Shown: positions 18,671 through 30,980, numbered from the stretch's first letter. The stretch: DNA of 64,000 nt from Hominenteromicrobium mulieris (GCA_021029595.1 JAJJOY010000003.1:248001-312000), one strand, 5' to 3'. Numbers and translations are program-made. Notes: a model not told the origin generated them from the letters alone.

Positions 18671-19681
18671 TTACACAATGCCCGCTTTTGTGATGGTCTC
18701 AAGCTCCGCACGCGTCGGCAGACCCTCATTGTCACCCCGGTGCGTAATCTGTATCGAGCCGATTACCGTGCCGCGCGTCGCAGCCTCCTGCAAGGACATG
18801 CCCTCCGCCACAGCGGAGATGACGCCCGCCGCAAAGCCGTCGCCCGCGCCAACCGTGTCCACGATTCTTTTCACCGGGAATGCCGGCACCGTGCCGTGCT
18901 CGCCGCCCGTGGACCAGTACGCGCCCTTGTCGCCCAGCTTCACAATCACGCTGTCTACGCCGCGCTCGTGGTAAAACTCCGCAATGCCCTCCGGCGTGTC
19001 ACGCTTTGTGAGAATTTTGCCCTCACTAAGGCCCGGCAAAACGAGGTCTGCTTCCTGTGCGAGGCTGTTCAGCGTGCGCACCATCTCTTTTTCGTCCTTC
19101 CAAAGCTGCGGGCGCAGGTTCGGGTCAAACGAAATAAACATATCCAGCGCCTTCGCGCGGCTCATCAATCGTTTCACCGCGTCCAATGCCGACTTCGACA
19201 CCGCCGGAAAAATACCCGTCACGTGCAGAAAATCACATCCGTATAAGTCGAGCTTATCGATGTCATGCGTCGAGATCTGCGAAGCCGCGCTGTTCCGTCT
19301 GAAATACGCGATCTTCGGGTCGCCCGCCTCGGTTCTGCCTTTCATCATAAACCCGGTCGAAGCCGTGTCCGTCACGGTCACAAGCGCGTCGGAAACGTGG
19401 TTGCCTTTCATGCTCTTTAAAATGCGTTTGCCCACCGGGTCGTCGCCGAGGCGCGTGCAGTACAGCGCTTCATGGTCAAGGCGGGAAAGTCCCACCGCCA
19501 CGTTATATTCCGCACCGGCCACAGCCGCCGAAAAGTGTGTCACATTCTCCAGCTCGCCGAGCTCCTCCGCGATGAAAAGCCCCATCGGCTCGCCGACCAG
19601 CACAATGCGCCCGCGCACCTCGTCCTCCGGCTCGTCCGCAGCTTTCTGCAGTTCAGCTTCGTCTACAAACTCCATCTTCAT
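18671..19681 (-). CDS. kdgK: PfkB-family sugar kinase, probably 2-dehydro-3-deoxygluconokinase
   Basis: 336 residues. The C-terminal PfkB signature VDTVGAGDGFAAG holds the catalytic aspartate; the substrate lid begins with GEPMGLFI and GAEYNVAVGL. The segments YFRRNSAAS and FDPNLRPQLW are typical of KDG kinases, which phosphorylate the keto-acid formed from uronates. About 25 acidic residues precede the usual start; GGGG upstream of 19681 supports that long form. It lies 13 bases after manA. No uronate isomerase or aldolase is visible here, so the exact sugar is inferred. Confidence 0.8.
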   Translation of the reverse strand: MKMEFVDEAELQKAADEPEDEVRGRIVLVGEPMGLFIAEELGELENVTHFSAAVAGAEYNVAVGLSRLDHEALYCTRLGDDPVGKRILKSMKGNHVSDALVTVTDTASTGFMMKGRTEAGDPKIAYFRRNSAASQISTHDIDKLDLYGCDFLHVTGIFPAVSKSALDAVKRLMSRAKALDMFISFDPNLRPQLWKDEKEMVRTLNSLAQEADLVLPGLSEGKILTKRDTPEGIAEFYHERGVDSVIVKLGDKGAYWSTGGEHGTVPAFPVKRIVDTVGAGDGFAAGVISAVAEGMSLQEAATRGTVIGSIQITHRGDNEGLPTRAELETITKAGIV

Positions 19682-19694
19682 AGCGTTTCCCCTT

Positions 19695-20654
19695 TTAAAC
19701 CGTCGTCTTCACCACCGTGCAGTGGCCATTAATCTTAATTTTGCCGCTGCCGGCCGGTACAAACAGGCTGTCCGCCGGCTTGAACTCCACTTCGTTCTCG
19801 CTGCCGACAACCTTGCCGCTGCCCTCCGTCACAACAAGCGACGCAAACGAATCGCCCGTCACATCAATTTCGACTTCGCCGTCCACAACATATTTCTCCG
19901 TCGTAAAGTACGGGCAGGAAGCCAGCGCGCACTTTGTGCCTCCGGGAATCTCCTCCGGCTTGCCCTGCTTGTCGGACGTGTCGCTCGGGGTCAGCTTGGA
20001 AACGTCAATGGCCTTATCAATATGCAGTTCACGCAGCTTGCCGTCCGCACCGCGGCGGCCGTAGTCGTACACGCGGTATGTCGTGTTGGAATTCTGCTGA
20101 ATTTCGCAAATGAGAATTCCCGCGCCGATTGCGTGGATCGTACCGGACTGAATGAAGAACACGTCGCCCTTCTTCACGTCGGCCTTGTAGAGCACATCCG
20201 TCAGCGTGTTGTCTTCAATGCGCTTTTTGAATTCCTCTTTTGTCAGCGCACGGTTCACGCCGAAGTACAGCGAAGCACCCGGCTCGCAGTCCACAACGTA
20301 CCACATCTCGGTCTTGCCGTATTCGCCCTCCACGCGCAGCGCATATTCGTCGCTCGGGTGCACCTGCACAGAAAGCGGCTGCTTCGCATCGATGAACTTG
20401 ATAAGCACCGGGAACTCCTTAAATTTCGCACCGTTCACACCGAGCGCCTTCGCACCGACTTTTTCCAAATACTCGCCGAATTTCAGCCCGTCGTATTCAC
20501 CGCCGTCTATCACGCTCTGGCCCGCCGGGTGCGTAGAAAGCTCCCAGCTCTCCGCAACCTTTTCATAGTCGCACTTTTTGCCGTAAACGTCGCGCAGCTT
20601 TGTGCCGCCCCACAGATAGTCCTTAAATGCCGGGGATAATTTCTCAATCTTCAT
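19695..20654 (-). CDS. manA: Mannose-6-phosphate isomerase, type I
   Basis: 319 residues, the length of the short Firmicute enzymes. It interconverts mannose 6-phosphate and fructose 6-phosphate. Zinc-site motifs are present: PLSVQVHPSDEYA, GKTEMWYV and QSGTIHAIGAG, followed by a cupin-like C-terminus. The second ATG, at 20654, is 9 bases after AAGGAA; the first, six bases upstream, sits too close. It lies between araR and kdgK in one minus-strand run. Confidence 0.93.
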   Translation of the reverse strand: MKIEKLSPAFKDYLWGGTKLRDVYGKKCDYEKVAESWELSTHPAGQSVIDGGEYDGLKFGEYLEKVGAKALGVNGAKFKEFPVLIKFIDAKQPLSVQVHPSDEYALRVEGEYGKTEMWYVVDCEPGASLYFGVNRALTKEEFKKRIEDNTLTDVLYKADVKKGDVFFIQSGTIHAIGAGILICEIQQNSNTTYRVYDYGRRGADGKLRELHIDKAIDVSKLTPSDTSDKQGKPEEIPGGTKCALASCPYFTTEKYVVDGEVEIDVTGDSFASLVVTEGSGKVVGSENEVEFKPADSLFVPAGSGKIKINGHCTVVKTTV

Positions 20655-20691
20655 ATTCATTCGTTCCTTTCAAACTGTTTTATATCAAAAT

Positions 20692-21780
20692 TTATCGTCT
20701 TGTCGATTCTTTCTCGTGCAGCGGCATATCGAGCACAAGCGGCTGCTCCGGGTCGCTGCTGCGCAGCATGTGGATGAGCTTATTCGCCGCGGCTCTGCCC
20801 ATCTCCACCTTCGGGTGCACAAAAGAGGTAATCTTCACCGGCGAGTATTCCGAAATGCTCGAATCGTCAAACCCGATGACGAGAACATCCTCGGGCACGC
20901 GCACATTGTGCTTCTGTAAGAGGTCAATCACCCCATACGCAATCTGGTCGTTGTAGCACACAATGCCGTCACACCCGCGCAGGCGCTCAAACATGTAGTC
21001 GCTGTTGTCGGGGCGAAAAAGCCTGCTGCGCTCGGCCGTCGTGTACCAAACCACATTGTCGTCGCCAAGGACGCATCCGTTGTGGATAAGCCCCTCGGAA
21101 AAGCCCGCGTAGCGCCCGTGGCCCTGCATGTCGTCAGATTTAAACACGCCGCCGATACGTCTGCATCCCTTTTCAATCAAGAGGTCGACCGCCTGCAAGC
21201 CGGCCTTGCGGTCGTCCGTCACCACGTAAACGGAATCGGGTAAATCGCGGTAATAGCTGTTGAAAAACACCACCGGCACACCCATTTTTTCAAGCCTGCG
21301 GTAAAGCTCCACGTTCGGGTTCGGGAACGCCGTCTTCGTGCCCTCCACAATCACTCCGTCCACGCGGCGGGAGATGAGCGACTGCAAAATGCGCGCTTCC
21401 TCCTCCACGTGGTTGTTCGTCACATTCAGGGTCAAATCATAGCCCGCGTTCGTCAGCGTCTCCTCAATGCCGCGGATGATCGTCGGAAAAATATAGTCGG
21501 AAATATACGTCGTCACAATGGCGATGCTGTTGCCGCGCGGCGTGCGTCGGCTCTCGGAGCTGATATACGTGCCGCTGCCGCGTCTGCGTTCAATGAGCCC
21601 CTCCTGCTCGAGGACGGAAAGCGCCTGCCGCACGGTCTGGCGGCTGTACCCGAACTGATCGGAAAGCGTGTTTTCAGATTCCATGCGTTCGCCGGGCTCA
21701 TATTCGCCGTTTTTGATCTTCTCCTTGATGGTATCCACCAGAAAGCGATATTTCGCAGTTTTCTTTTCTGTGTCTGCCAT
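20692..21780 (-). CDS. araR: Arabinose-type transcriptional repressor, GntR head with LacI-like sensor
   Basis: 362 residues, the same length as Bacillus AraR. Residues about 8-75 are a GntR winged helix (SENTLSDQFGYSRQTVRQAL); residues about 85-360 are a periplasmic-binding-protein fold like LacI (IVTTYISDYIFP near the start, VLVIGFDDSSISEYSP near the end). In this family L-arabinose releases the protein from DNA. The ATG at 21780 follows AAAGGA by 8 bases. Unlike the usual setting it is not next to araA, araB or araD but leads manA and kdgK. Its own promoter contains TTGTAC half-sites, so autoregulation is likely. AraR-like boxes also lie before the GH51 and GH36 genes. Confidence 0.88.
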   Translation of the reverse strand: MADTEKKTAKYRFLVDTIKEKIKNGEYEPGERMESENTLSDQFGYSRQTVRQALSVLEQEGLIERRRGSGTYISSESRRTPRGNSIAIVTTYISDYIFPTIIRGIEETLTNAGYDLTLNVTNNHVEEEARILQSLISRRVDGVIVEGTKTAFPNPNVELYRRLEKMGVPVVFFNSYYRDLPDSVYVVTDDRKAGLQAVDLLIEKGCRRIGGVFKSDDMQGHGRYAGFSEGLIHNGCVLGDDNVVWYTTAERSRLFRPDNSDYMFERLRGCDGIVCYNDQIAYGVIDLLQKHNVRVPEDVLVIGFDDSSISEYSPVKITSFVHPKVEMGRAAANKLIHMLRSSDPEQPLVLDMPLHEKESTRR

Positions 21781-21833
21781 GTCATCGTTCCTTTCAAAAA
21801 GGATACCTGTTTGCACAGGTTCAATACAACCTT

Positions 21834-21862
21834 ATTATAAAAAGCCGTACAACTTTTTGCAA
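21834..21862 (-). promoter_or_regulatory. araR promoter with AraR-like half-sites
   Basis: On the minus strand TTGCAA (21857-21862) and TATAAT (21834-21839) stand 17 bases apart. The spacer contains TTGTACGGC (about 21845-21853), and a second inverted half-site TTTGTACGG is at about 21877-21885. Both halves match the left arm of the AraR box, so the promoter is probably autoregulated. Confidence 0.6.
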
Positions 21863-21998
21863 TACCTTTCGCAAAATTTGTACGGACTTATTTTCAAGAT
21901 ATTTTGCAAAAGCACCGGAAAGTACGAAAATTTTGAGGAAAAACGCCGCCGCACAGCCCAAAAAGCCATGCAGCGGCAAACATTCCATTTCTTCACTT

Positions 21999-22358
21999 TC
22001 AGCCGAGCATCGCATTGATTTCCGCAAGCACACGCTCATACGCTTCGTTCAGCTTTGCGGCTTCCTCTTCCGTGCCGTCCAGCTTCGCCGTTTCGTACTC
22101 TTCAAGCAGCTCCGCAGCATCCTGCTGCAAGCGGTCAAGCGTATCTGCGCTCACAGCGTTTTCGATCTCCGTCTCGACTTCCTGCTGTTCCGTCAAGCCC
22201 TGCGCCCAATCCGTCTTGGTGTCCGCTTCTGTCTGACGCACTGCGGTAGCATTCATGGCATCCGGGTCGGTCACGTTCGCCTCCGTTTTCGGCGGCACAG
22301 CACACGCGGTCAGCAATCCCATCAGTAAAACAAGTAAAATTACAACGGTTCTTTTCAT
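21999..22358 (-). CDS. Small lipoprotein of unknown function
   Basis: 119 residues. A signal peptide of type II ends in the lipobox LLTAC, with the lipidated cysteine at residue 19. The mature part is acidic and helical, with a likely coiled coil over residues 60-115 (many E, A and L). GGGAG is 8 bases before the ATG. It has a consensus promoter of its own and no operon partner. No family is recognised; it probably sits on the outer face of the membrane. Confidence 0.75.
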   Translation of the reverse strand: MKRTVVILLVLLMGLLTACAVPPKTEANVTDPDAMNATAVRQTEADTKTDWAQGLTEQQEVETEIENAVSADTLDRLQQDAAELLEEYETAKLDGTEEEAAKLNEAYERVLAEINAMLG

Positions 22359-22434
22359 AGCAAATTCTCCCTTCCTCATTGTACCGGAATCGCTTATATT
22401 AAAACCATCGGACTCAACTCCTTTATTTAACTAA

Positions 22435-22463
22435 AGTATACTGTATTCAAGTCTTTTTGTCAA
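22435..22463 (-). promoter_or_regulatory. Strong promoter of the lipoprotein gene
   Basis: On the minus strand TTGACA (22458-22463) and TATACT (22435-22440) are 17 bases apart; the leader is about 70 bases. The stretch 22464-22555 further upstream shows nothing recognisable. Confidence 0.8.
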
Positions 22464-22555
22464 TAATTTTACACAGATTCATTCGTATAATCCCTGCATT
22501 TTTGTACTTTTAGTCTTTGCCTCTCATTCGTACTTTTTCCCTCTGTTCAGCATAA

Positions 22556-22636
22556 AAAGGCGGCATTGCCGCCTTTCGGGAGACCCCCTAATTGGGTCTC
22601 CCACGTGCAAACAGTCCACTGGGCTGTTTGCACGCA
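22556..22636 (-). repeat. 3'-end hairpin cassette downstream of lacZ (short form)
   Basis: Read from the lacZ side there are three hairpins in a row: GTGCAAACAGCCC with its mirror, GGGAGACCC/GGGTCTCCC, and AAAGGCGGC/GCCGCCTTT followed by T residues. The last one is a good terminator. The same order recurs downstream of MATE, htrA and pdxY. Confidence 0.75.
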
Positions 22637-22645
22637 ACTACACAG

Positions 22646-22683
22646 AAAAACCGCCGTGCGGAAAAGCTCCCACACGGCGGCTC
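22646..22683 (-). terminator. Terminator of lacZ
   Basis: On the minus strand GCCGCCGTGTGG pairs with CCGCACGGCGG and is followed by five T residues, 25 bases after the lacZ stop. Confidence 0.8.
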
Positions 22684-22707
22684 TGATTTATCAAAATTTT
22701 GCCCGTC

Positions 22708-25783
<3,076 letters not shown>

Positions 25784-25893
25784 GAGCGTACACAGATGGG
25801 GATTTTCCGCATCCCCTCTGCTACAAGATTACATGAAAAAAAGGTGCGGGTCAAGCCCGTAACCAAATAAATTTTGAGAAAGGAACAAAAACC

Positions 25894-28800
25894 ATGACGA
25901 TACAAATTCTGCTCGCCGCCCTGTTCCTTGCGGCAGTGCTGTGGCTCGGCTTTCGTGCCGCGCCGGAAACGGAGGGCGCCCCCGTCCGCCGCGCCCGTAT
26001 AAAGGAAGCTACGGTCTTCGGCCTGCCCCCCGTACCCGTCTTCTGCGCCGTGCTCGCTTTAGGGCTTATCCTGCGCTTTATTCTGGGCTACAACATCAAC
26101 GGGTTCGAGGCCGACATCTCCTGCTTTAAAGCGTGGGCCGCCTATACGCACGATTACGGCTTTAATAACATGTATTACCGGGACTTCTTCCTCGATTATC
26201 CCCCCGGCTATCTCTACGTGCTCTACATCATCGAGGCGTTCCGCCGCCTGTTCGGTGTCGATCAATACGCGCAGAGCTATACGCTCATGATAAAGCTCGC
26301 GCCCATTTTGTCGGACATCGCCTGCGCCGCGGCACTTTGGGTACTTGCCCGCAAAAAGCTCGGTGAAAAAAGCGCACTCCTTATTGCGTTTGCCTATCTT
26401 TTCTGCCCCGCCGTCATCGTCAATTCCTCCGTCTGGGGTCAGGCCGATAGCTTCTGCGCGCTTCTGCTCCTCTGCACACTGCTGCTTCTCTGGTACAACC
26501 ACACGCCGCTCGCCGCGTTCGTCTACGGCTTCGGCATCTTAAGTAAGCCGCAGATGCTCATTTTCGCACCGGTGCTCATTTTCTGGGTCATCCGCAAAAA
26601 GGACTGGAAAAACCTCGTCCTCGGGCCCATCATCGCCCTTGTGACGATTCTCCTGTTCTCCACACCGTTTATAAAGAATTTCGATTACCTGAAGCTCATC
26701 GAAATCTACACCGGCACCATCGATTATTATAATTACTACACCATCAACGCCTATAACGTCTGGGCACTCTTCGGGCTCAACTGGGCTGCCCTGCCGGAAC
26801 ACAGCACTTGGCTGCAATTCGGCGTGCCGCTCGCAACCGTCCTCGCAGGCCTCTTACTGCTGAAATCGAAGCGCGACGACGCCGTTTTCGCCTGCCCCAC
26901 CGTTTTGATGTTCACGGTCTACATTTTCTGCGTCAAAATGCACGAGCGTTATCTGTTCCCCGTGCTCCTGTGCCTGCTGCTCACCTACGTTTTCACAAAG
27001 GAAAAGCGCTTCCTGCTCCTGTTCGCGGGCACATCCACGGTGCATTTTTTGAACGTTGCCTATGTGTTGTACCTCAATAACGCCTACATTTCCCCCACGT
27101 CCATTCAAATCCTGTTCCTCTCCGCGCTGCATGTGCTCCTGTACATTTATATGCTCTATATCACGTACCGCTGCTTTATTTCCGAAAAAGCCCTGCGCCC
27201 GCTCCCTGCGTTTAAAACGCAGAAAGCCGCCTCGGCCGAGCAGCACACAAAGCCCGCCGCAGCGCCCGAATTCTCCCTCATCACCGACAAGAATCATAAC
27301 GTCCGCCTGACGCGTGTCGATCTTCTCTGCATCGCCGTCGTTACCCTCCTTTACGGCATCGTCGCGTTCACGAATCTCGGTGATCACGAGACCGCCAATA
27401 CCACATGGACGCCTCAAAACGGCAAATCCGCCGTCTTTGAGACCGACGACGCGTACAGCGAAATTTTCTACCTGCCCGGCATCGCCCCTGCGGATAACGG
27501 CATCGGCCAGCGCGTCGGCACCAATATGAAGATTGAGGTTTCAAACAATCAAACCAACTGGACGACCGCCGCCGAAAACACGGACGGCAGCGTCTATGCG
27601 TGGAAAAACGTCTCCGTCGCCGCCGTCGGCAAATATATCCGCATCACATCGATGTGCGACGACCTCGCCATCAACGAGTTCGCGCTCAAAAAGACAGACG
27701 GCACCGGCTTTGCAACGCTCACCGCCGTCTCCGGCAACGCGTGGCAGCTCACGGATGAGCAAAACACCGTCCCGCTTTATCCAAGCTACATGAACTCCAC
27801 CTATTTCGACGAAATCTACCACGCCCGCACCGCCTACGAGCACATTTTGGGACTCGAGCCATACGAAAACACGCACCCCACGCTCGGCAAGCTCATCATC
27901 TCGGTCGGCATTCGCATCTTCGGCATGAACCCGTTCGGCTGGCGCTTCATGGGCACGCTGTTCGGTGTTCTGATGCTCCCTGCGCTCTACCATTTCTTAA
28001 AGCGCCTCTTTGGCTCCACGTTCCTCTGCACCGCCGGTACCGTCCTCTTTGCGTTCGATTTCATGCACTACGTCCAAACACGCATCGCGACCATCGATAC
28101 CTACGCCGTGTTCTTCATCATTTTAATGTACGACGCCATGCTCGTGTTTATTCAGCACGATTTAAAAACCGACAGCTTCAAAAAGCTCCTGCCCCCGCTG
28201 CTTTTAAGCGGCATCTTCATGGGGCTCGGCATCGCAAGCAAGTGGACGGTCGCCTATGGCGCAGTCGGTCTCGCCGTGCTGTTCTTCGGCAAGCTCATCG
28301 TCTCTTACCGCGAAGAGAAAGGCCACGCCGCCGTGCAGAAAGCGCTCCTTAATAAATCCATAAAGCTCTGCCTCTGGTGCTGCCTGCTGTTCATCGCCAT
28401 TCCGTTCGGCATCTACTTTACGGCGTTCCTGCCGCTCACCACATTGCCGCATAACCGCTACGATGTTTTCGGCCGGTTCATCGCGTACCAAACGCATATG
28501 TATAATTACCACTCCACGCTGCAGGCGACCCATCCGTTTGAGTCCCCGTGGTATCAATGGCCGTTCGACATCCGCAACGTATGGTACTACGGCAATTACA
28601 GCGCCGACAGCGAGGGCCACATCCGCACCATTTCGGTGCTCGGCAACCCGCTGTTCTTCTGGGCGTGCGTGCCCGCCACCGTGTACGCGTTCGTAAGGGC
28701 CGTAAAACGGCACTCCCGTACCGCGCTCATCTGTGTCATCGGCTTCTTGTCCGCGTATCTGCCGTGGGTACTCGTGCCGCGCTGCACGTTCATTTACCAC

Positions 28801-29055
28801 TATTTCACTGCCGTGCCGTTTATTCTCATCGCGCTCCTCATCGCGTATCAGCGCCTTGAAGAAACAGCTTCCCTGCGCCGCGTCGTCTTCACAAAAGGCG
28901 CCGTCACGCTCACAGTCGGCAGAATTCTCCTGCTTGCCTGCGTCCTCGTGCACATTCTTATGTTCATCGCGTTCTACCCCGTGCTCACCGGTACCCTCAC
29001 CACGCAGAACTACGCCAACGCTTTAGAATGGCTCCCCAGCTGGTTTTTTATCTAA
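25894..29055 (+). CDS. Double GT-C membrane glycosyltransferase with central discoidin-like domain (PMT family)
   Basis: 1053 residues. Part one (1 to about 435) is a GT-C module with about ten helices and loop motifs NGFEADISCFKAWA and LDYPPGYLYVLY. Part two (about 485-630) is soluble and beta-rich, with GIGQRVGTNMKIEVSNNQ and KYIRITSM, like F5/8 type C carbohydrate-binding domains. Part three (about 635-1053) is a protein O-mannosyltransferase-type module: YFDEIYHARTAYE with the catalytic acidic pair near residues 639-640, then THPTLGKLIISVGIRIFG. Two complete transferases in one chain is unusual. It probably transfers a polyprenyl-phosphate sugar on the outer face. AAAGGA precedes the ATG. 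Confidence 0.85.
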   Translation: MTIQILLAALFLAAVLWLGFRAAPETEGAPVRRARIKEATVFGLPPVPVFCAVLALGLILRFILGYNINGFEADISCFKAWAAYTHDYGFNNMYYRDFFLDYPPGYLYVLYIIEAFRRLFGVDQYAQSYTLMIKLAPILSDIACAAALWVLARKKLGEKSALLIAFAYLFCPAVIVNSSVWGQADSFCALLLLCTLLLLWYNHTPLAAFVYGFGILSKPQMLIFAPVLIFWVIRKKDWKNLVLGPIIALVTILLFSTPFIKNFDYLKLIEIYTGTIDYYNYYTINAYNVWALFGLNWAALPEHSTWLQFGVPLATVLAGLLLLKSKRDDAVFACPTVLMFTVYIFCVKMHERYLFPVLLCLLLTYVFTKEKRFLLLFAGTSTVHFLNVAYVLYLNNAYISPTSIQILFLSALHVLLYIYMLYITYRCFISEKALRPLPAFKTQKAASAEQHTKPAAAPEFSLITDKNHNVRLTRVDLLCIAVVTLLYGIVAFTNLGDHETANTTWTPQNGKSAVFETDDAYSEIFYLPGIAPADNGIGQRVGTNMKIEVSNNQTNWTTAAENTDGSVYAWKNVSVAAVGKYIRITSMCDDLAINEFALKKTDGTGFATLTAVSGNAWQLTDEQNTVPLYPSYMNSTYFDEIYHARTAYEHILGLEPYENTHPTLGKLIISVGIRIFGMNPFGWRFMGTLFGVLMLPALYHFLKRLFGSTFLCTAGTVLFAFDFMHYVQTRIATIDTYAVFFIILMYDAMLVFIQHDLKTDSFKKLLPPLLLSGIFMGLGIASKWTVAYGAVGLAVLFFGKLIVSYREEKGHAAVQKALLNKSIKLCLWCCLLFIAIPFGIYFTAFLPLTTLPHNRYDVFGRFIAYQTHMYNYHSTLQATHPFESPWYQWPFDIRNVWYYGNYSADSEGHIRTISVLGNPLFFWACVPATVYAFVRAVKRHSRTALICVIGFLSAYLPWVLVPRCTFIYHYFTAVPFILIALLIAYQRLEETASLRRVVFTKGAVTLTVGRILLLACVLVHILMFIAFYPVLTGTLTTQNYANALEWLPSWFFI

Positions 29056-29075
29056 CGTAAACCACAGTATATATA

Positions 29076-29289
29076 AAAAGGGCGGCACAAAGCCGCCCTT
29101 CAAGAACCCCCTTGATAGGGTTTCTTACGAAGAACCGTCCCCCGGACGGTTCTTCTATTTTCCTGATCTTGCGTTTGGCAAAAGTATTTCGAGCTCTGCG
29201 GAGCTCGACCAAAGGCCTTGCCTTTGGAATCCACGACCTTTTGAAAAAGGTCGTCGAAAACTTTATTTGCCCGCTCTATTTCAGCTCAC
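29076..29289 (-). repeat. 3'-end hairpin cassette downstream of the MATE gene (full form)
   Basis: Read from the MATE stop the order is: ACGACCTTTTTC/AAAAGGTCGT, CCAAAGGC/GCCTTTGG, CGAGCTC/GAGCTCG, GAACCGTCC/GGACGGTTC, AGAAACCC/GGGTTCTT and AGGGCGGC/GCCGCCCT with a T run. The last hairpin also serves as a terminator for the convergent glycosyltransferase. It aligns over most of its length with the copy after htrA. Confidence 0.75.
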
Positions 29290-30693
29290 TTACCCCTTCA
29301 CCGACTCCGTCGCCGCCGCACTGTTCACCGGCTTATCGAGGTTCTTAATCTCCTTGTTGTAGAGAATTACAAAGAATACAACCGTCACAATGAGCGAAAT
29401 AAATTCGGAGATTGGGAAGCAGAACCACACAGCGCCGAGGCTGATTTTCGAGAGCAGCCACGCCGCCGGCACCAGCACAACCAGCTGACGCATCACAGAC
29501 TGCACAAGGCTGTACATGCCGTGGCCCGTCGCCTGAAACAGCGTCGAAAGCGCAATGCCGATCGCCGCCATCGGGAAGTGGATCGCGATGATTCTAAGCG
29601 CCGAGTCGCCGATCTCGTGCAGCTCCGGCGTCGCGTTGAAGATGGAAATCAGCGTGCCCGGGCAGATTTCAAACACGATAAGACCCGCAATCTCAATAAT
29701 AAGCGCAATCACGCAGCCGATCTTCACCGCACCCGTCACACGCTTCTTGTCGCGCGCACCGTAGTTGTAGCCCATAATCGGCATGAGCCCCTGCGTCAAG
29801 CCGAACACCGGCATAAACACAAAGGACTGCAATTTAAAGTAAACACCGAACACATTCACGGCCACTGCGGAAAATCCTGCCAAAATGCCGTTCATTGCCA
29901 TGGTCATCAGCGTGCCGATGGCGTTCATCACGATGCTCGGCAGACCCACAACGTAAATGTCCTTCATCGTCTTGCCGTGGAAACGGAAGCCCTTAAATTC
30001 CAGCGCAATCGCGTGGTTGCCGAAAAACAAAATGCAAAGGCCCACAATCATCGAAAGGATCTGGCCGCCAACCGTCGCATACGCCGCACCGGCCACGCCC
30101 ATGTTGAAGTTGAAAATGAGAATCGGGTCAAAGATGATGTTTGCCACCGCGCCCACAAGCTGAATGATCATCGGCATCACCATGTTGCCCGTCGCCTGTA
30201 ACATTTTTTCAATGACCGCCGCAAAGAAGAAGCCGAACGATGCTACCGTCACAATCGTGATGTATGTCGTGCCCATGCTGAGCACTTCCGCGTCCTGCGT
30301 GTAAAGCGCCGTAAACGGACGCGCCACAATCGCACCGAAAACCGCAAAGACCACATACGTGATCGCGGAAAGAATAATGCCGTGCGTCGCCGCGTTGTCC
30401 GCCGCCTCCTGGTCGCGCTCGCCGAGTCTGCGGGAAATGAGTGAGCTCACGCCCACGCCGGTGCCCACGCCGAATGCCACCAACAGGTTCTGAATCGGGA
30501 ATGCCAGCGAGACCGCCGTCAGTGCATTCTGGCTCACCTGCGCCACAAAGTAGCTGTCCACAATGTTGTAAAGCGCCTGAATCAGCATCGAGAACATTGC
30601 CGGCAGTGCCATCGTCAAAATCAGCGGCAGCATCTTCGCAGAGCCCATGCGGTTGTTTGCCGGGTCCTCAAGCTTTACCGTTTTTTCCGCCAT
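29290..30693 (-). CDS. MATE-family efflux protein
   Basis: 467 residues with twelve hydrophobic helices in two similar halves, the MATE fold. ALPAMFSMLIQALYNIVDSYFVAQ and MIQLVGAVANIIFDPILI are typical of the DinF/NorM-like branch. It would export cationic compounds in exchange for sodium or protons. The ATG at 30693 has AAGGAAG 9 bases upstream; the in-frame extension to 30822 is leader. The 170-base leader contains a stable hairpin. Substrate unknown. Confidence 0.92.
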   Translation of the reverse strand: MAEKTVKLEDPANNRMGSAKMLPLILTMALPAMFSMLIQALYNIVDSYFVAQVSQNALTAVSLAFPIQNLLVAFGVGTGVGVSSLISRRLGERDQEAADNAATHGIILSAITYVVFAVFGAIVARPFTALYTQDAEVLSMGTTYITIVTVASFGFFFAAVIEKMLQATGNMVMPMIIQLVGAVANIIFDPILIFNFNMGVAGAAYATVGGQILSMIVGLCILFFGNHAIALEFKGFRFHGKTMKDIYVVGLPSIVMNAIGTLMTMAMNGILAGFSAVAVNVFGVYFKLQSFVFMPVFGLTQGLMPIMGYNYGARDKKRVTGAVKIGCVIALIIEIAGLIVFEICPGTLISIFNATPELHEIGDSALRIIAIHFPMAAIGIALSTLFQATGHGMYSLVQSVMRQLVVLVPAAWLLSKISLGAVWFCFPISEFISLIVTVVFFVILYNKEIKNLDKPVNSAAATESVKG

Positions 30694-30773
30694 AAAATCA
30701 AACTTCCTTTCTTTTTTGTAAATTCTTTTGCAAATCTCTACGCTCCAAACGCGGTTTTTTCGCATGAAAAGAC

Positions 30774-30898
30774 TTCGCCGCAAGCACGGCGAAGTACGCT
30801 GTTTAAAGCCTTTAGTTTTCATTCTGTCCGACCGTTATCCTGTTCAACAGTCTAAAATCGAACTGATACAGTATAACACACTTTATTTTTCACCGCAA
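30774..30898 (-). promoter_or_regulatory. Promoter and structured leader of the MATE gene
   Basis: On the minus strand TTGCGG (30893-30898) and TATACT (30870-30875) are 17 bases apart. Downstream, CTTCGCCG and CGGCGAAG (30774-30795) form an 8-bp hairpin over a 6-base loop followed by TCTTTT, which looks like an attenuator. The rest of the interval 30694-30980 shows nothing else. Confidence 0.6.
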
Positions 30899-30980
30899 CA
30901 CTTCGCATAAAAACGCGCATTTTCACCAATTCCGCGCTCCAAAACAAGCCCTATCGTCACAGAATATTCACCTTTTGTTC

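Noticed and set aside
18984-20639. 551-codon plus-strand frame opposite kdgK and manA
   Set aside because: It spans two intact opposite-strand genes and has the arginine/serine-rich composition of a shadow frame.
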